A stretch of 64,000 bases of DNA, taken from the NCBI RefSeq assembly GCF_000715075.1, contig NC_134080.1, positions 32,964,758 to 33,028,757 on the forward strand, written 5' to 3'. Below are positions 1 to 10,403 of this stretch, piece by piece. The stretch comes from Nicotiana tabacum (lineage: Eukaryota > Streptophyta > Magnoliopsida > Solanales > Solanaceae). The notes under the pieces are model-generated. The model worked only from the letters and a program-made list of their open reading frames with translations. It had not been told where the DNA came from and did no database searches. Numbering within the stretch: position 1 is the stretch's first letter; the number at the start of each line of letters is the position of its first letter. Made by a program: the position numbers and the translations under genes.

Positions 1-309
1 AAGTGTTTTTCTCAAAAGTACTTTTGGTGATAAAACAATTTGTGTTTGGCCAATTAATTTCAAAAGTACTTCTAAGCAACAATTAGTGTTTGGTCAAACT
101 TTTAAAAAGTACTTCTAAATATATTTTTCTCAAAAGTACTTTTGGGGAGAAACTATTTTTTTTACTTCTCCAAAACTGCTTTTGCTTCTACTCAAAAACA
201 CTTCTTTTTCTTCTAAAAGTTTTGCCAAACACTTCAACTTTGAAATTTTTTTAAAAAAAAAATAAGAAGAAGTGCTTTTGGTCTTGGAGAAACTTGGCCA
301 AACAGGCTA
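1..309. mobile_element. Partial inverted-repeat element (MITE-like), left end outside window
   Basis: AT-rich sequence made of variants of AAAAGTACTTTTGG and AAGTGCTTTTGG, which are self-complementary. It ends with TTGGCCAAACAGGCT near 309, the kind of terminus seen in small Solanaceae inverted-repeat elements. The other terminus is outside the window, so length and target duplication cannot be checked. Non-coding. Confidence 0.45.
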
Positions 310-497
310 TTAGGCAAAAAGCTTGACTATTCCCTCAAGCTTGGTTGGGGATTTATTGCTATTACAAAGTGTACATATATGGTAAGTGTATAATACATAA
401 TAAAATCCTAATCAAATCATGATGATTCTATGTCAATCACATAATATCTCCTAATCAAATCATCATGGTTTTATGCAAATCACATAATATCTCAACA
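310..497 (-). repeat. Probable 3' LTR of a Ty1/copia element (minus strand)
   Basis: On the minus strand a purine-rich tract (complement of 498-510) is followed directly by TGTTGAGATATT at 497, the usual order of polypurine tract then LTR start. The LTR contains two adjacent copies of a 43-bp stretch (about 409-451 and 452-494). Its far end near 310 abuts the preceding inverted-repeat element, so the boundary is approximate. Confidence 0.5.
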
Positions 498-896
498 CTC
501 ACCCTCAAGCTGGAGCGTATATATCATACTCCAAGCTTGTTACAAATGTATTTAATTCGAGGACGTCTCAATGATTTAGCAAGAACATCTGCTAACTGAT
601 CATCCGAGCTAACAAAACTGGTGGTTATACATCGTGACTCAATCTTTTGTCTAATGAAATGACAATCCACTTTTATATGTTTTGTCCTCATGAAAAACAA
701 GATTTAAGGCAATGTGAAGAGCATCTTGATTATCGCATATTAAATTCATCTGGTTGACGTCTACACACATTAATACTTGAAGAAGTTGTTTCAACCATAT
801 AAGCTCACAAGTGGCAAGAGTCATAGTACTAGATCTAGTGACAACGTCTTGCTTTTTGCTCTTCCAAGAATTTAAGTTCCTTCCAAGCATGACACA
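498..896 (-). pseudogene. Ty1/copia RNase H fragment
   Basis: Minus-strand translation at 651-890 reads as the copia RNase H region: an N-terminal block with SWKSKKQDVV, then TLATCELIWLKQLLQ, then the CDNQDALHIA block. The DNA continues towards the LTR with further recognisable but frame-broken RNase H sequence (about 520-650). In the copia order the fragment belongs downstream of the reverse transcriptase at 897-2461. The ARSS-AEAEYRA stretch is shortened to RSSTM, so part of the active-site neighbourhood is lost. Non-functional remnant. Confidence 0.7.
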
Positions 897-1554
897 TTAT
901 TCAAAAGTAGAACGTCTGTCTGATGGAGAACTTGCCCAATATGCATCAGAATATCCAACAAGATCGAGGTGACCCTTAACTTCATATATCAATCCTTGTC
1001 CTGGAGCTCTTTTTATGTATCTGGGGATAGGGATGACTACATCCCAACCTTTACACGGGGCTTGGAGAAACTGGCTACCTACATTCGCTGCGAACGAAAT
1101 ATATGGTCGTTTAATCGTGAGATAATTCAATTTCCCAACTAGTCTTCGATATTTGCCCGGGTCATCTAGGAACCCCCCCCCCCCCCGGAACAAGTTTTAC
1201 ATTCGGATCTATAGAAGTATCAACAGGTTTACAATTTGTCATACATGTCTCCTCTAATATATCCAAAGCGTACTTCCTTTGTAAGATTGCAATGCATGTC
1301 TTGGATTGTGCTACCTCAATCCCCAAAAAGTACTTTAACTTTCCCAAATTTGTGGTTTGAAAGTTGTTGGATAGATGTTGCTTTAGCTGAAGAATTCCTT
1401 CCTGGTCATTACCTGCTATGACGATGTCATCCACATAGGCTAACAGGTAGATACATTCATCTGGACCATCATGCCGATAAAAAACAGAATGATCTGTTGC
1501 ACTTCCTAACCATGCTCTTGGAGATTGTTTTGAACCAATTCTTGAAAACCCCAA
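897..1554 (-). pseudogene. Ty1/copia reverse transcriptase fragment, copy 1
   Basis: Two minus-strand reading frames (897-1193 and 1162-1554) together give the C-terminal half of a copia reverse transcriptase. The YVDD active-site motif is in AYVDDIVIAGND, followed by LGKLKYFLGIEVAQS and YRRLVGKLNYL. The frame is broken at a run of 14 C at 1173-1186, where a short coding stretch has been replaced. The DNA is almost identical to 1805-2461. Normally this domain is part of a polyprotein of over 1,000 residues, so this is a fragment. Confidence 0.75.
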
Positions 1555-1560
1555 TTCCTT

Positions 1561-1737
1561 ACCATCTTTTCACCCACACTCCCACTCCATTCTCCAATTT
1601 AAGTTCCTTCCAAGCATGACACATTATTCAAAATTGGAGAATAGAGTGGGAGTGTGGGTGAAAAGATGGTAAGGAATTGAGGTTTTCAAGAATTTAAGTT
1701 CCATTCTTCAAATTGGGCAAGTTCTCCAATTTAGATG
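1561..1737. repeat. Inverted joint between the two copia copies
   Basis: The 40-base stretch at about 1561-1601 (ACCATCTTTTCACCCACAC...) returns as its reverse complement at about 1630-1675 (...GTGTGGGTGAAAAGATGGT). Pieces of the neighbouring copia sequence (AAGTTCCTTCCAAGCATGAC) are reused between the arms. The result is a mosaic hairpin joining the two direct copies, unlike a normal retrotransposon structure. Confidence 0.6.
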
Positions 1738-1804
1738 TAGATCTAGTGACAACGTCTTGCTTTTTGCTCTTCCAAGAATTTAAGTTCCTTCCAAGCATGA
1801 CACA

Positions 1805-2461
1805 TTATTCAAAAGTAGAACGTCTGTCTGATGGAGAACTTGCCCAATATGCATCAGAATATCCAACAAGATCGAGGTGACCCTTAACTTCATATATCAA
1901 TCCTTGTCCTGGAGCTCTTTTTATGTATCTGGGGATAGGGATGACTACATCCCAACCTTTACACGGGGCTTGGAGAAACTGGCTACCTACATTCGCTGCG
2001 AACGAAATATATGGTCGTTTAATCGTGAGATAATTCAATTTCCCAACTAGTCTTCGATATTTGCCCGGGTCATCTAGCCCCCCCCCCCCCCCCGGAACAA
2101 GTTTTACATTCGGATCTATAGAAGTATCAACAGGTTTACAATTTGTCATACATGTCTCCTCTAATATATCCAAAGCGTACTTCCTTTGTAAGATTGCAAT
2201 GCATGTCTTGGATTGTGCTACCTCAATCCCCAAAAAGTACTTTAACTTTCCCAAATTTGTGGTTTGAAAGTTGTTGGATAGATGTTGCTTTAGCTGAAGA
2301 ATTCCTTCCTGGTCATTACCTGCTATGACGATGTCATCCACATAGGCTAACAGGTAGATACATTCATCTGGACCATCATGCCGATAAAAAACAGAATGAT
2401 CTGTTGCACTTCCTAACCATGCTCTTGGAGATTGTTTTGAACCAATTCTTGAAAACCCCAA
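1805..2461 (-). pseudogene. Ty1/copia reverse transcriptase fragment, copy 2
   Basis: A single open minus-strand frame of 218 codons covers the C-terminal half of a copia reverse transcriptase. The YVDD motif lies about 40 residues in, followed by LGKLKYFLGIEV, a run of glycines encoded by 16 C in the plus strand (2078-2093), and YRRLVGKLNYL ... SDAYWASSPSDRRST. The frame is open only because the C run has a length that keeps phase. The sequence is truncated at both ends. It duplicates 897-1554 within a repeat of about 770 bp (830-1600 against 1738-2507). Confidence 0.75.
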
Positions 2462-2699
2462 TTCCTTACCATCTTTTCACCCACACTCCCACTCCATTCT
2501 CCAATTTCTAACTCAAAACCATCCAACATCAACCCTTATCGCTATCCTTATTATCAAAAACAAAAAAATTGAAAAATAAGTGTTTGAATTACCCCGGAAG
2601 GATGCAAGGGACGATTGCAATGGTGCCGAGGTAGGCTGATGGTACAGACTTTTTGGGTTGAACAGAGAGTTGGGGAGTGAAGAAAAATTGTTGCAGAAC

Positions 2700-3035
2700 A
2701 GGGCGTTTCTGCGGTCCATTATGCGACCGCAGAACTGATTTGCGGACCGCAGATCCACCGCAGAGTGAAGCAGAGAAATGGGCCAATTTTGGAGGTTGTT
2801 TTGCTGTCAATTATGCGACCGCATAATCGTTTCGTGGGCCGCACATCCGTAGCAGAACCAGCATGAGGAATTTCGGAGGGAGGTTCTGCGGTCCATTATG
2901 CAACCGCAGAATTGGTCTGCAGACCACAGACCTGTCGCATACCTGCACAGAAGTGCCCAGTTCCATAGGACCATTATGCGGTCCACTTTGCGGACCGCAG
3001 AAGTGTTATGTGGTCGCATATGCGACTACAGATCT
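2700..3035. repeat. Array of GCGGNCCGC-type palindromes
   Basis: Repeated short blocks such as TGCGGTCCATTATGCGACCGCA and TGCGGACCGCAG. At 2710-2733 CTGCGGTC and GACCGCAG form a perfect 8-bp stem around an 8-base loop, and later copies are degraded. The same motif family fills parts of 37430-37760, 44740-44965 and 45360-45690 in this window. Confidence 0.7.
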
Positions 3036-3875
3036 GCATCGGGCTTCATTTTTCTAATTTTATAACCCGATCCCATTTCGTTTTAATTAGCCATAGAGGT
3101 CATTTTTTAGGGGTTAGCTGATATTTTAGAGAGAGGAGAAAGCTATTTTAGAGAGAAAAAGGAGGATTCAAGGATTTCACTACTCAACTTGGATCAAGCC
3201 TTGGAATTTCATCAAAAGGAACTTGCTAGGGTTTCTAAAAGGTAAGAATTTCTTCCCCCAGTTCTCCAATTTCGAATTTTGGGTTGGTTATGAGTGATGA
3301 GAGTAGACACATCACATGCATGAGCTAATAGGGATTGTAGGGAAGTTGTTGGACAACCTTGGGTGGTTTTGTTGTTGAATTGGTTGAGGAAAGGTTGGGT
3401 TGTCATTGTAGCAGCTCTTGCCATACGAATTCCTCTAATCGTGCTTGTTATTCTCCTCTCTTCTATAGATTGGCATCGTTAGGAGTGTCGAGACGTTGTT
3501 GTTACACCATGGAAGGCTCTTTCGAGGTATGAATGCTTAACTCTTCTTCTAGTATCGGAATCCAGGAATTCTTACAAAACTCCATCGCGTGTAGTTCGAA
3601 CTTGAAACACTATTGAGGTGGGATATTCAAGCTAGTAAATTGACTCTCAAATAGCATAACGTGTCAGAAACCTCATGTGTTAATGATTCCCTCTTTGACT
3701 TAATTATGTTATACCCATTTGGGGAAGAAAGCTTTGTACGGAATCAATGTGATCAAATTCTTATTTCACATATAATGAAATCTTATGAACGTATACTTGT
3801 TAAGGCCAAAGGTGCCAAATGGTTGATTCAAAAAGAAATCTTTTGTACAAACTATTATCGTTTTGGGAATCCGAA

Positions 3876-4153
3876 GTGTGGCATTGTGAATACACCTCCA
3901 CCCGCACACATTGGGATGAGGTGGCGGGGCCGCTTTGTGTAGAGATTGTGATTGTGAATACATCCCCACCCGCACACATTGGGGTGAGGCGACGGGGCCG
4001 CTTTGTGTAGAGGTTGTGTTTGTGAATACACCCCTACCTGCACACATTGAGGTGAGCCGGCGGGGCCGCTTTGTGTAGAGATTATGATTGTGATTACACC
4101 TCCACCCGCACACATTGGGGTGAGGCGGCAGGGCCGCTTTGTGTAGAGATTGT
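3876..4153. repeat. 68-bp tandem repeat, four copies
   Basis: The core CCCGCACACATTGGGRTGAG recurs with its guanine at 3904, 3972, 4040 and 4108, an exact period of 68. Each unit carries a GGGGCCGCTTTGTGTAGAG block. Copies differ by point changes only. Both strands show open frames across it, but these come from the repeat and are not genes. Confidence 0.9.
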
Positions 4154-4754
4154 GGCATTGTCGTAGAGGTCATATAGAGTATTCCCAACTTGAAATTTAT
4201 AAATGTTATTGAGAGTTTTAAATTAAATTGGCTATGGTTTTTAATGGCTATTTAAGATCTTTTATTGCTTCCATGATTCGTCACATTCATGTTGCACTTC
4301 CAATCCTTGAAGGGGGTGTTTGGTTTTCATACTAGTACTATTCGACATGTACTAATGTCTCTTTTGCCGGGTGCGCTGCATCTTTAATGGATGCAGGTGG
4401 TTCCACAACAGGTGGCTAGATCAGTGATAGCAGCACACCCTCTTCCCAACTGTCTTGGTGAGCCCACTTCATTTTGGGACCGTATATCTTTTGCTCCTTA
4501 TACATTTAGTTTTGAGGTATAGCCGGAGCCTTGTTGCCGGCACTATCATTGTACTCCTTGGTATATATTAGAGGCTCCGTAGACATAGTATGGGTAGTAT
4601 GTTGGTGTTGGGAAGGTCAAACTAGTAATGTTATATTTGTACCACATGTACCACTTCGAACTATGAAAGTGTATGTGTTTTGAGACTTAAAATGATGTAA
4701 CTAATGATAATGAATTGATGTTGTTCACATGATCCTCCTCATTGTCTAACTAAT

Positions 4755-5217
4755 GAAATAGATCTTCTCCTTGATCATGAGGGAGTTCGGGTAGGAGGTA
4801 TTGTACATGCTTGCTCGGCCGGGTTACCTTGGTGGAGCGCCGGTCACGCTCCCCGAGGTTGGGGCGTGACAAGCTTGGTGCAGAGACTTTATGCCTCAAT
4901 GAAATAGCTTGGTGCAGAGACTTTATGCCTCAATGAAATAGATCATGAGAGAGTTCGGGTAGGAGGTACTGTACATGCTTGCTCGGCCGGGTTACCTTGG
5001 TAGAGCGCCGGTCACACTCCCCGAGGTTGGGACGTGACAAGCTTGGTGCAGAGACTTTATGCCTCAATGAAATAGATCTTCTCCTTGATCATGAGGAAGT
5101 TCGGGTAGGAGGTATTGTACATGCTTGCTCGGCCGGGTTACCTTGGTGGAGCGCCGGTCATGCTCCCCGAGGTTGGGGCGTGACAAGCTTGGTGCAGAGA
5201 CTTTATGCCTCCATGAG
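4755..5217. repeat. Triplicated LTR-end segment
   Basis: Three copies of a unit of about 146 bp, with the GAGTTCGGGTAGGAGG landmark at 4783, 4951 and 5097. Each ends in a GGGRCGTGACAAGCTTGGTGCAGAG block, and a 35-bp sub-duplication between copies 1 and 2 makes the first spacing 168. Within each unit GTCACGCTCCCC and GGGGCGTGAC form an inverted repeat. It looks like a multiplied LTR terminus with the start of the primer site. Confidence 0.75.
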
Positions 5218-5483
5218 TGATACAAAATATGTTCAACATTAAGAAGCGAAATATTCCTCGGACTAAGGAGAACCGCTTTGACATGGATCAACAAGCCACA
5301 TCGAAGAAGGAATAGATAGTGTGTCCTTAAATAAAGTCGGATAATAGCTAAAAACTCATTCCAAAGAGGCATTTATACTACTATCCTATTTGAGCGATAG
5401 CTGCAAATTCATACTAACATCTTGATTCTTGCATGCATGTCCAAATTAGATGTAATATGGTTCAAGATGTTATATCTACCCCT
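5218..5483. other. No feature recognised
   Basis: Short spacer between the triplicated LTR end and the 3' tail of the RTE LINE. I see no convincing coding frame, repeat or regulatory site. Confidence 0.4.
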
Positions 5484-5620
5484 TTCGAGTAACAACAACA
5501 AAAAAAAAAATCAGTGAGTTCCCACAAGTGGGATCTAGGGAGGGTAATTTGTATGCCGACTCTACCCCTACCCTAGTTTTCGATAGACCCTGGGCTAGAG
5601 AGTAGATGAAAAGAAGCATT
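5484..5620 (-). repeat. SINE-like 3' tail with TTG run
   Basis: The reverse complement reads GGGTCTATCGAAAAC, then GTAGGGGTAGAGTCGGC, then CCACTTGTGGGAACTCACTG, T-rich sequence and GTTGTTGTT. This is the tail I associate with Au-type plant SINEs and RTE LINEs. Here it directly continues an RTE LINE remnant. A second copy is at 17485-17660. Confidence 0.55.
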
Positions 5621-6545
5621 GGCCACAAATAGTAACAACAACAAAATATTAAGAGACCAAAGTGAAAGATATCAATAAAACAGTAGGTAAAGATATCAAT
5701 TTACGAGTAAAAGGAACACCAAACTAACACTAATGCTACCGATCTGAGAAAGAAACCAAAGCGAAAGGTACCTACTAACCTTCTAATCTAATTTTCGACC
5801 TCCACACCCTCATATCAAGGGACATGTCCTCGATAAGCTTCAGCAGCGCCATGTCCTATCTAATCACCTCTCCCCAATACTTCTTTGGCCTACCTCTACC
5901 CCTCTTACTACCCAATATGGCCAACCTCTCAAACCTCCTAACTAGGCATCAGTGCTTCTCCTCTTTAAATCTGAGTCTCGCCTCCCGTAGCTTATCCTCC
6001 ACGAGAGCCACCCCACCTTCTCGTGAAAAAAATCATTCCTAATCTTATCAAATAGTATGTCCGCACATCCATCTCAACATTTTCATTTCAACTACTTTTA
6101 TCTTCTGGACAGGAGAGTTCTTGACTGGCCAACACTCTGCCCCATACAACATAGTCGGTCTAACCACCACTTTATAGAACATATCTTTAAGTAGTGGCAC
6201 ATTCTTATCACACAAGACACTAGAAGCTAGCCTTCATTTCATCCATCCTACTCCGCTACAATGTGTGACATCCTCATCAGTCTCCTGAAACTTCCTCTCT
6301 TTGGAATGACTTGTGTTTGAAGCCTCACCTTCATGCCCACTTCTTGGGTAACGTCGTTGAACTTGCGCTCCAAGTATTCCATCTTGGTCCTGCTCAACTT
6401 GAAACCTTTAGACTCTAGGGTCTGCCTCCAATCCAGCCTCTCGTTAACACCACCCCGCATCTCATCAATCAGAACTATATCATCAACAAATAACATACAC
6501 CCAATGTTACACATATCTAAAAGAAATGGCAAGGCCAACTTGGAA
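5484..6545 (-). mobile_element. RTE-clade LINE, 3' fragment
   Basis: The minus-strand frame at 6248-6538 contains the reverse-transcriptase core [13 protein letters not shown] (ADD to VDD), followed by [15 protein letters not shown] and the QVIPKRGSF block typical of plant RTE-type LINEs. The DNA from 6247 down to about 5750 continues as frame-broken C-terminal sequence. The 3' end holds a SINE-like tail (GGTCTATCG ... CCACTTGTGGG) and a short TTG run at 5484-5492. It is 5'-truncated and has several frameshifts, so it is not functional. Confidence 0.75.
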
Positions 6546-7690
6546 GTGAAACCTTGGGGTCTTCATCAACACGTATTTCTCACATAACAAGACAAGAATG
6601 ACAAAGTGGGATGACTTCATAACGTAGGTATAATGGATGTATTAAGATGAACAGAATGGAAATATGTCTCATCTAGAAGGTATGACTTCCTAGGACAAAA
6701 GCTTACTAGCTTTACGTATAGAATAATGTTATTAATAGTAGTTACGTAGTCACTTAAAGCAATGAAGCGATACGAAACAAGAGGTTCACGGGTGAAGCCA
6801 TTCGCTTCAAGAGAAATGTGTGCTTAATATGTATTTGGTATTTTTCAAATTTAATAACTTGTACGCTTCATCACTTCAAAGAAAAATGCACTCACTTCTC
6901 ATTTTTCGCTTCAAGCGCATGGAACCTCTTATTTTTTTGCTTTTCACTTTTAAAAACACTGGCATAGAAACATTGTTTCAGCTAGCACTGTGCAATGTTC
7001 CACTACACCAGTCTGAGGTAAGGTGCTTGTTCCCAGCGAATCCGCTCCACTCTAGCAGAGGCCAAAGCTTGCCAATCAGGATATTGCACCACAATGGAAG
7101 GGTAAATTGACTTAAGAACAAGACTGAATGATCGAGTCATTACACCCTGCTGAATATACATTGATGAACCGGTTCATCGATCTCTTCTCATCCATTTCAG
7201 GTCAAGAGTTCCCGATGTTCAAACCGTTTATAATTGACATGCAAAGCATGGCAACACATCTTCCATGCTCCGTAAATACACACTAATTTTCTTCTGCAAA
7301 TGTTTTTGTATCTCTAATAACTTATTTTTGCACATGCTCGTCATGTAACAATACGTAGGATCACCTGTCATGACTATTTCTCAATACGATTTAGGAGATT
7401 GATGAACAAGCTACCTCTCTATAGCAATACATAACTCCACGAATTGTATATGGTCGAGGAACTTTTGGTACAAATATTTTTAGTGAAGATAGAAACTTTA
7501 TTGATAGACTGATAGAACCATCACATTACTAACTATACCACGACATTTGTCTTCTCCACCAAAAAGTTGTTCTTTCTATGGAGACTCCATGACATTTGTC
7601 TTCTCCACATTTTCAACACACCTTTATTCATTAGCTTATTGAATTAAATCTCTTTAGGAGTACCCTATTAGACCACAACACCTTTCCAAG
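6546..7690. other. Unassigned AT-rich sequence with possible MITE remnant
   Basis: No supported gene. About 6745-6955 is built of CGCTTCA/TGAAGCG variants and ends in CTTTTAAAAACACTGG, whose complement begins CCAGTGTTTTTAAAAG. That resembles the terminus of the hAT-like element at 18658-19818, so a decayed relative is possible. The open frame at 6820-7110 has no recognisable domain. Confidence 0.3.
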
Positions 7691-8113
7691 TTGTTTCCTC
7701 AGTGTAGTTCAATCTTTTTATGGTTAAAATAACCATCATTCCTCCGTGTCCTTAATCTCATGAAAAAAAATTCTATCAAAAAGCCAAATTCCTTATTAAA
7801 AAGACATAATAGGACCTCTTTAAAGAAACAACCGGTATCATCGTTCTTTATGTACTTGAGCTTGTGAAAGAAATGTCTAAAAGCCAAATTCCTTATTAAA
7901 AAGGTGCAACAGGACCTCTTTTGGAAGACTATATTAAGAAACAATTGTTATCATCTACTAAAACGTTGCAGAGGAGACAATAGATAGGACTGCAGGCGCA
8001 ACAACTACGCCCTCATAATAACAACAAATTCACCAAGAACAATTATATACTACCAACTACAACAAAAGCAAGAGCTTGACACCAACTTAAGAGATCAAAG
8101 AAAAAGAAAGTTT
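7691..8113. repeat. 100-bp imperfect tandem duplication and flank
   Basis: AAGCCAAATTCCTTATTAAA occurs at about 7780 and 7880, each followed by a CAACAGGACCTCTTT-like stretch, giving a period near 100 bp. I see no gene. The rest of the segment is simple A/C-rich sequence. Confidence 0.5.
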
Positions 8114-8333
8114 CCCTTGCACCAACTCAAGAAATCAAAGAAAAAGAAGTTCGATATCTTCTAGAAAACCATGCCCTACGAACACGAGTTATGCGATATG
8201 ATCAGAGAAGGCCAAGAATACGTTGCCCTTGCACCAACTCAAGAAATCAAAGAAAAAGAAGTTCGATATCTTCTAGAAAACCATGCCCTACGAACACGAG
8301 TTATGCGATATGATCAGAGAAGGCCAAGAATAC
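8114..8333. repeat. Recent 112-bp tandem duplication
   Basis: 8114-8221 and 8226-8333 are identical over 108 bases (start CCCTTGCACCAACTCAAG, end GGCCAAGAATAC), with a period of 112. A degraded third partial copy precedes them at about 8070-8113. Perfect identity implies a young duplication or an assembly effect. Confidence 0.85.
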
Positions 8334-8717
8334 AACCTTTACTTCGTTAGTGATTTCCTAAAGATGAAATCATGACAAAGATCCCCCATGGGGAAATATA
8401 ATGAAAGTACCAAGGCGTTAAAGCAACTAATGATGTGATTAAGGCTACCCGAAGCATGCACGGACCTTCACATGAGGTAAGTAAGATATAATTTATTTGT
8501 GCGGTATGAGTTAGAAGTGGTTTATAATGGGTAAAATAGTCCAAAGAGATCAAAATGAAATTGAAAATCAAGTTCTTACAAGGCAACCTCGAGCGATTGC
8601 CTAGGGTGTTCCAACCAAGAACGTGATGCAATAAACCCTTTCCATCGCAAGGTGCATCACAATAGCTCAAACATGGCAAGTCCAACCTTTTCTATTTGTG
8701 AGGTTACCGCAAGGTAA
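8334..8717. other. No feature recognised
   Basis: The minus-strand open frame of 112 codons at 8347-8685 has no domain I recognise. The stretch GGTTACCGCAAGGTAA at 8702-8717 borders the following element. Confidence 0.3.
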
Positions 8718-9091
8718 GTTGCTCGGACTCGGGTGCGGGTGTCCGATACGGGTGCGAATCTAGAGGTCGGATCCTTCATAATCTAAATTTTAAGATTCAG
8801 GAGTATTGATCCAAGTACGGGTACTTGTGTTGGGACTCGACTATAAATAATTCAAATATCTAAAAATAGAGTATAAAAATGTCTAAATTATGAGACATTA
8901 TGTGAAAAATTTACGAGGCAACAATTTCACTCTAACTTTTGTTTAGATTTCAGAATTCATAGTATCTGTCCTGAATTTTTTCTGTCGATTTTGATCAAAG
9001 TACCCAAAATCGGTTGACCAAATCTCCCCCCCCCCCCCCCACACGTCGTGTCGACACGGGTGCGGCACCGAAAGTAAAGAGTTCGAGCAAC
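8718..9091. mobile_element. Small inverted-repeat element (MITE-like)
   Basis: The left end GTTGCTCGGACTC and right end GAGTTCGAGCAAC are inverted copies with one mismatch. Subterminal ACGGGTGCG blocks occur near both ends. It is AT-rich inside, about 374 bp, and contains a run of C at 9026-9041. The flanks contain similar CCGCAAGGTAA and CCGCAAGTAAG strings, which may mark a target site, but an exact duplication is not clear. Confidence 0.65.
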
Positions 9092-9217
9092 CTAGGCCGC
9101 AAGTAAGGCACGAGGGACCAAAAGTTGGATCATAGCACTTTTTTTGATAAGGTAAATTGTATTAATCAAAAGGGAGAAAATTCCCATATACAAGAAGTAT
9201 ACCAAAAAGTAGAGAAT

Positions 9218-9799
9218 TTACATCAAAACATGATTCTCTACAAATGACACCCAATCTTCTATACAAGTAGGGGCTATATGAGTGCACCAAAAAGCGATCA
9301 AAGATAAAAGACTATTCTTAAGATGTGAAAAAGAAGACTCAATCCCCTCAAAAGCTCTGCTATTTCTCTCCCCCCAAACTATCCACATGAGAGCCAACGA
9401 GGCGAACTTCCACGCCTTTTGCTTTCTTTTTCTACGGCAACCGGCCCAGCTATATAACATATCCTTTACAGTGCTTGGCATCACCCATCGAATACCAAAA
9501 AGATTCAGGATTGCCCTCCACAAACCTGATGACACAAGGCAATGCAACAAAAGACGGTCAACTTCTTCCCCTGAGCTTTTACATATGTAGCACCAACTAA
9601 CAAGTGCAATTCCTCTCTTTCGCAGATTTTCAGTCAAGATCACTCCCCTTGCCGCTAGCCATGCAAAAAAGCACACCTTCGTGGGCGCCTTAGGAATCCA
9701 GATTAAGGAGTATGGAAAAGTGGTCTCCTCTCTCACTAACATACTCTGGTAAAAGGACTTTACGGTGAACAAACCATCGCCACACAACCCCATCTCCAA
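9218..9799 (-). pseudogene. L1 reverse-transcriptase zinc-binding (zf-RVT) region
   Basis: An open minus-strand frame of 193 codons. FTVKSFY, IWIPKAPTKVCFFAWLAARG, LTENLRKRG and the cysteine/histidine cluster CYICKSSGEEVDRLLLHC make up the reverse-transcriptase zinc-binding domain that closes plant L1 ORF2. The C-terminal half (SWAGCRRKRKQKAWKFASLALMWIVWGERN) is also typical. In a full element it follows the reverse transcriptase and endonuclease, both missing here. This is a fragment, although open. Confidence 0.85.
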
Positions 9800-10389
9800 G
9801 AATCACAAGATGGCTGGGCCTGTCTTGCCCATATAGCAGTGCCAACAAATCTTGGAGCTCCGCAATCTCCCAAGCTTGCATGTTCCTTCTAAATGAGAGG
9901 TCCCATACTACCTCTTCATGCTCCTTGTGAATCTGTTGAACCATCAATTCCTTTTGGTTTGAAACTCTGAAGACGTGGGGAAAAGAGACCCTCAGAGTAT
10001 CCTCTCCACACCACCTATGATTCCAAAAACTAATTCTCCTTCCTTCTACCCCACTTTAAGTGATGTTGTCATTGAAGGCTTCCCAATTCTTCATGATGCT
10101 CCTCCACATGCCACACCCAAAAGGTGTTGTGATCGCCTTGGTCCTCCAACCCCCTCCTGTGGAATCGTACTTTTCTACTATGACCTCCCTCCATAGAGCA
10201 AGCTCTTCTACCCCGAATCTCCATAGCCACTTCCCCAACAAAGCTCTGTTGAATACCCTAAGATCTTTTACTCCAAGTCCACCCCACTTCTTTGGGGAAG
10301 TGACTGTCTGCCAATTCACTAGATGAAACTTTCTAGTTCCATCAGCCGCATCCCAAGGAAAATTCCTTTGAAGTCGCTCCAGTTTTTCT
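9800..10389 (-). pseudogene. L1 ORF2 region upstream of zinc-binding domain, frame-broken
   Basis: The minus-strand frame 10056-10319 reads WQTVTSPKKWGGLGVKDLRVFNRALLGKWLWRF, a segment found after the reverse-transcriptase domain in plant L1 proteins. The frame at 9690-9947 (VWDLSFRRNMQAWEIAELQDLL) continues it. At least two frame breaks separate them from the 9218-9799 frame. The L1 copy ends at 10389, so no reverse-transcriptase catalytic motif is left. Confidence 0.75.
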
Positions 10390-10403
10390 TTGGATCATAG
10401 CAC

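Larger units (their letters stand above)
2508..5217. mobile_element. Gypsy LTR-derived sequence, probably Tekay/Del-type chromovirus
   Basis: No coding sequence is recognisable. The block contains a GCGGNCCGC-type array (2700-3035), a leader-like stretch with GAGAGAGGAGAAAGC, a 68-bp tandem array, and an end reading GGGGCGTGACAAGCTTGGTGCAGAG. The GCGTGACA terminus followed by a weak TGGTATCAGAGC-like stretch resembles the LTR end and PBS of Tekay/Del chromoviruses in Solanaceae. The orientation would be plus. No second LTR or internal domain is present, so a solo or broken LTR is likely. The assignment is from memory of such repeats. Confidence 0.4.
9139..10389 (-). mobile_element. 5'-truncated L1-clade LINE with 14-bp target duplication
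   Basis: TTGGATCATAGCAC occurs at 9125-9138 and again at 10390-10403, exactly flanking the element. On the minus strand the element ends in ...CTTATCAAAAAAAA against the 9125-9138 copy, as expected for a LINE 3' end. The coding part is the C-terminal region of an L1-type reverse-transcriptase protein, described in the two entries below. It is 5'-truncated, which is normal for target-primed LINE copies. Confidence 0.88.

Noticed and set aside
1171..1186. Poly-C run as a functional element
   Set aside because: It interrupts the RT frame of one copy and varies between copies. A sequencing or assembly weakness is more likely.
3766..4188. Overlapping open frames of 86-140 codons on the minus strand
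   Set aside because: They lie in the 68-bp tandem array. Repeats free of stops make such frames by chance.
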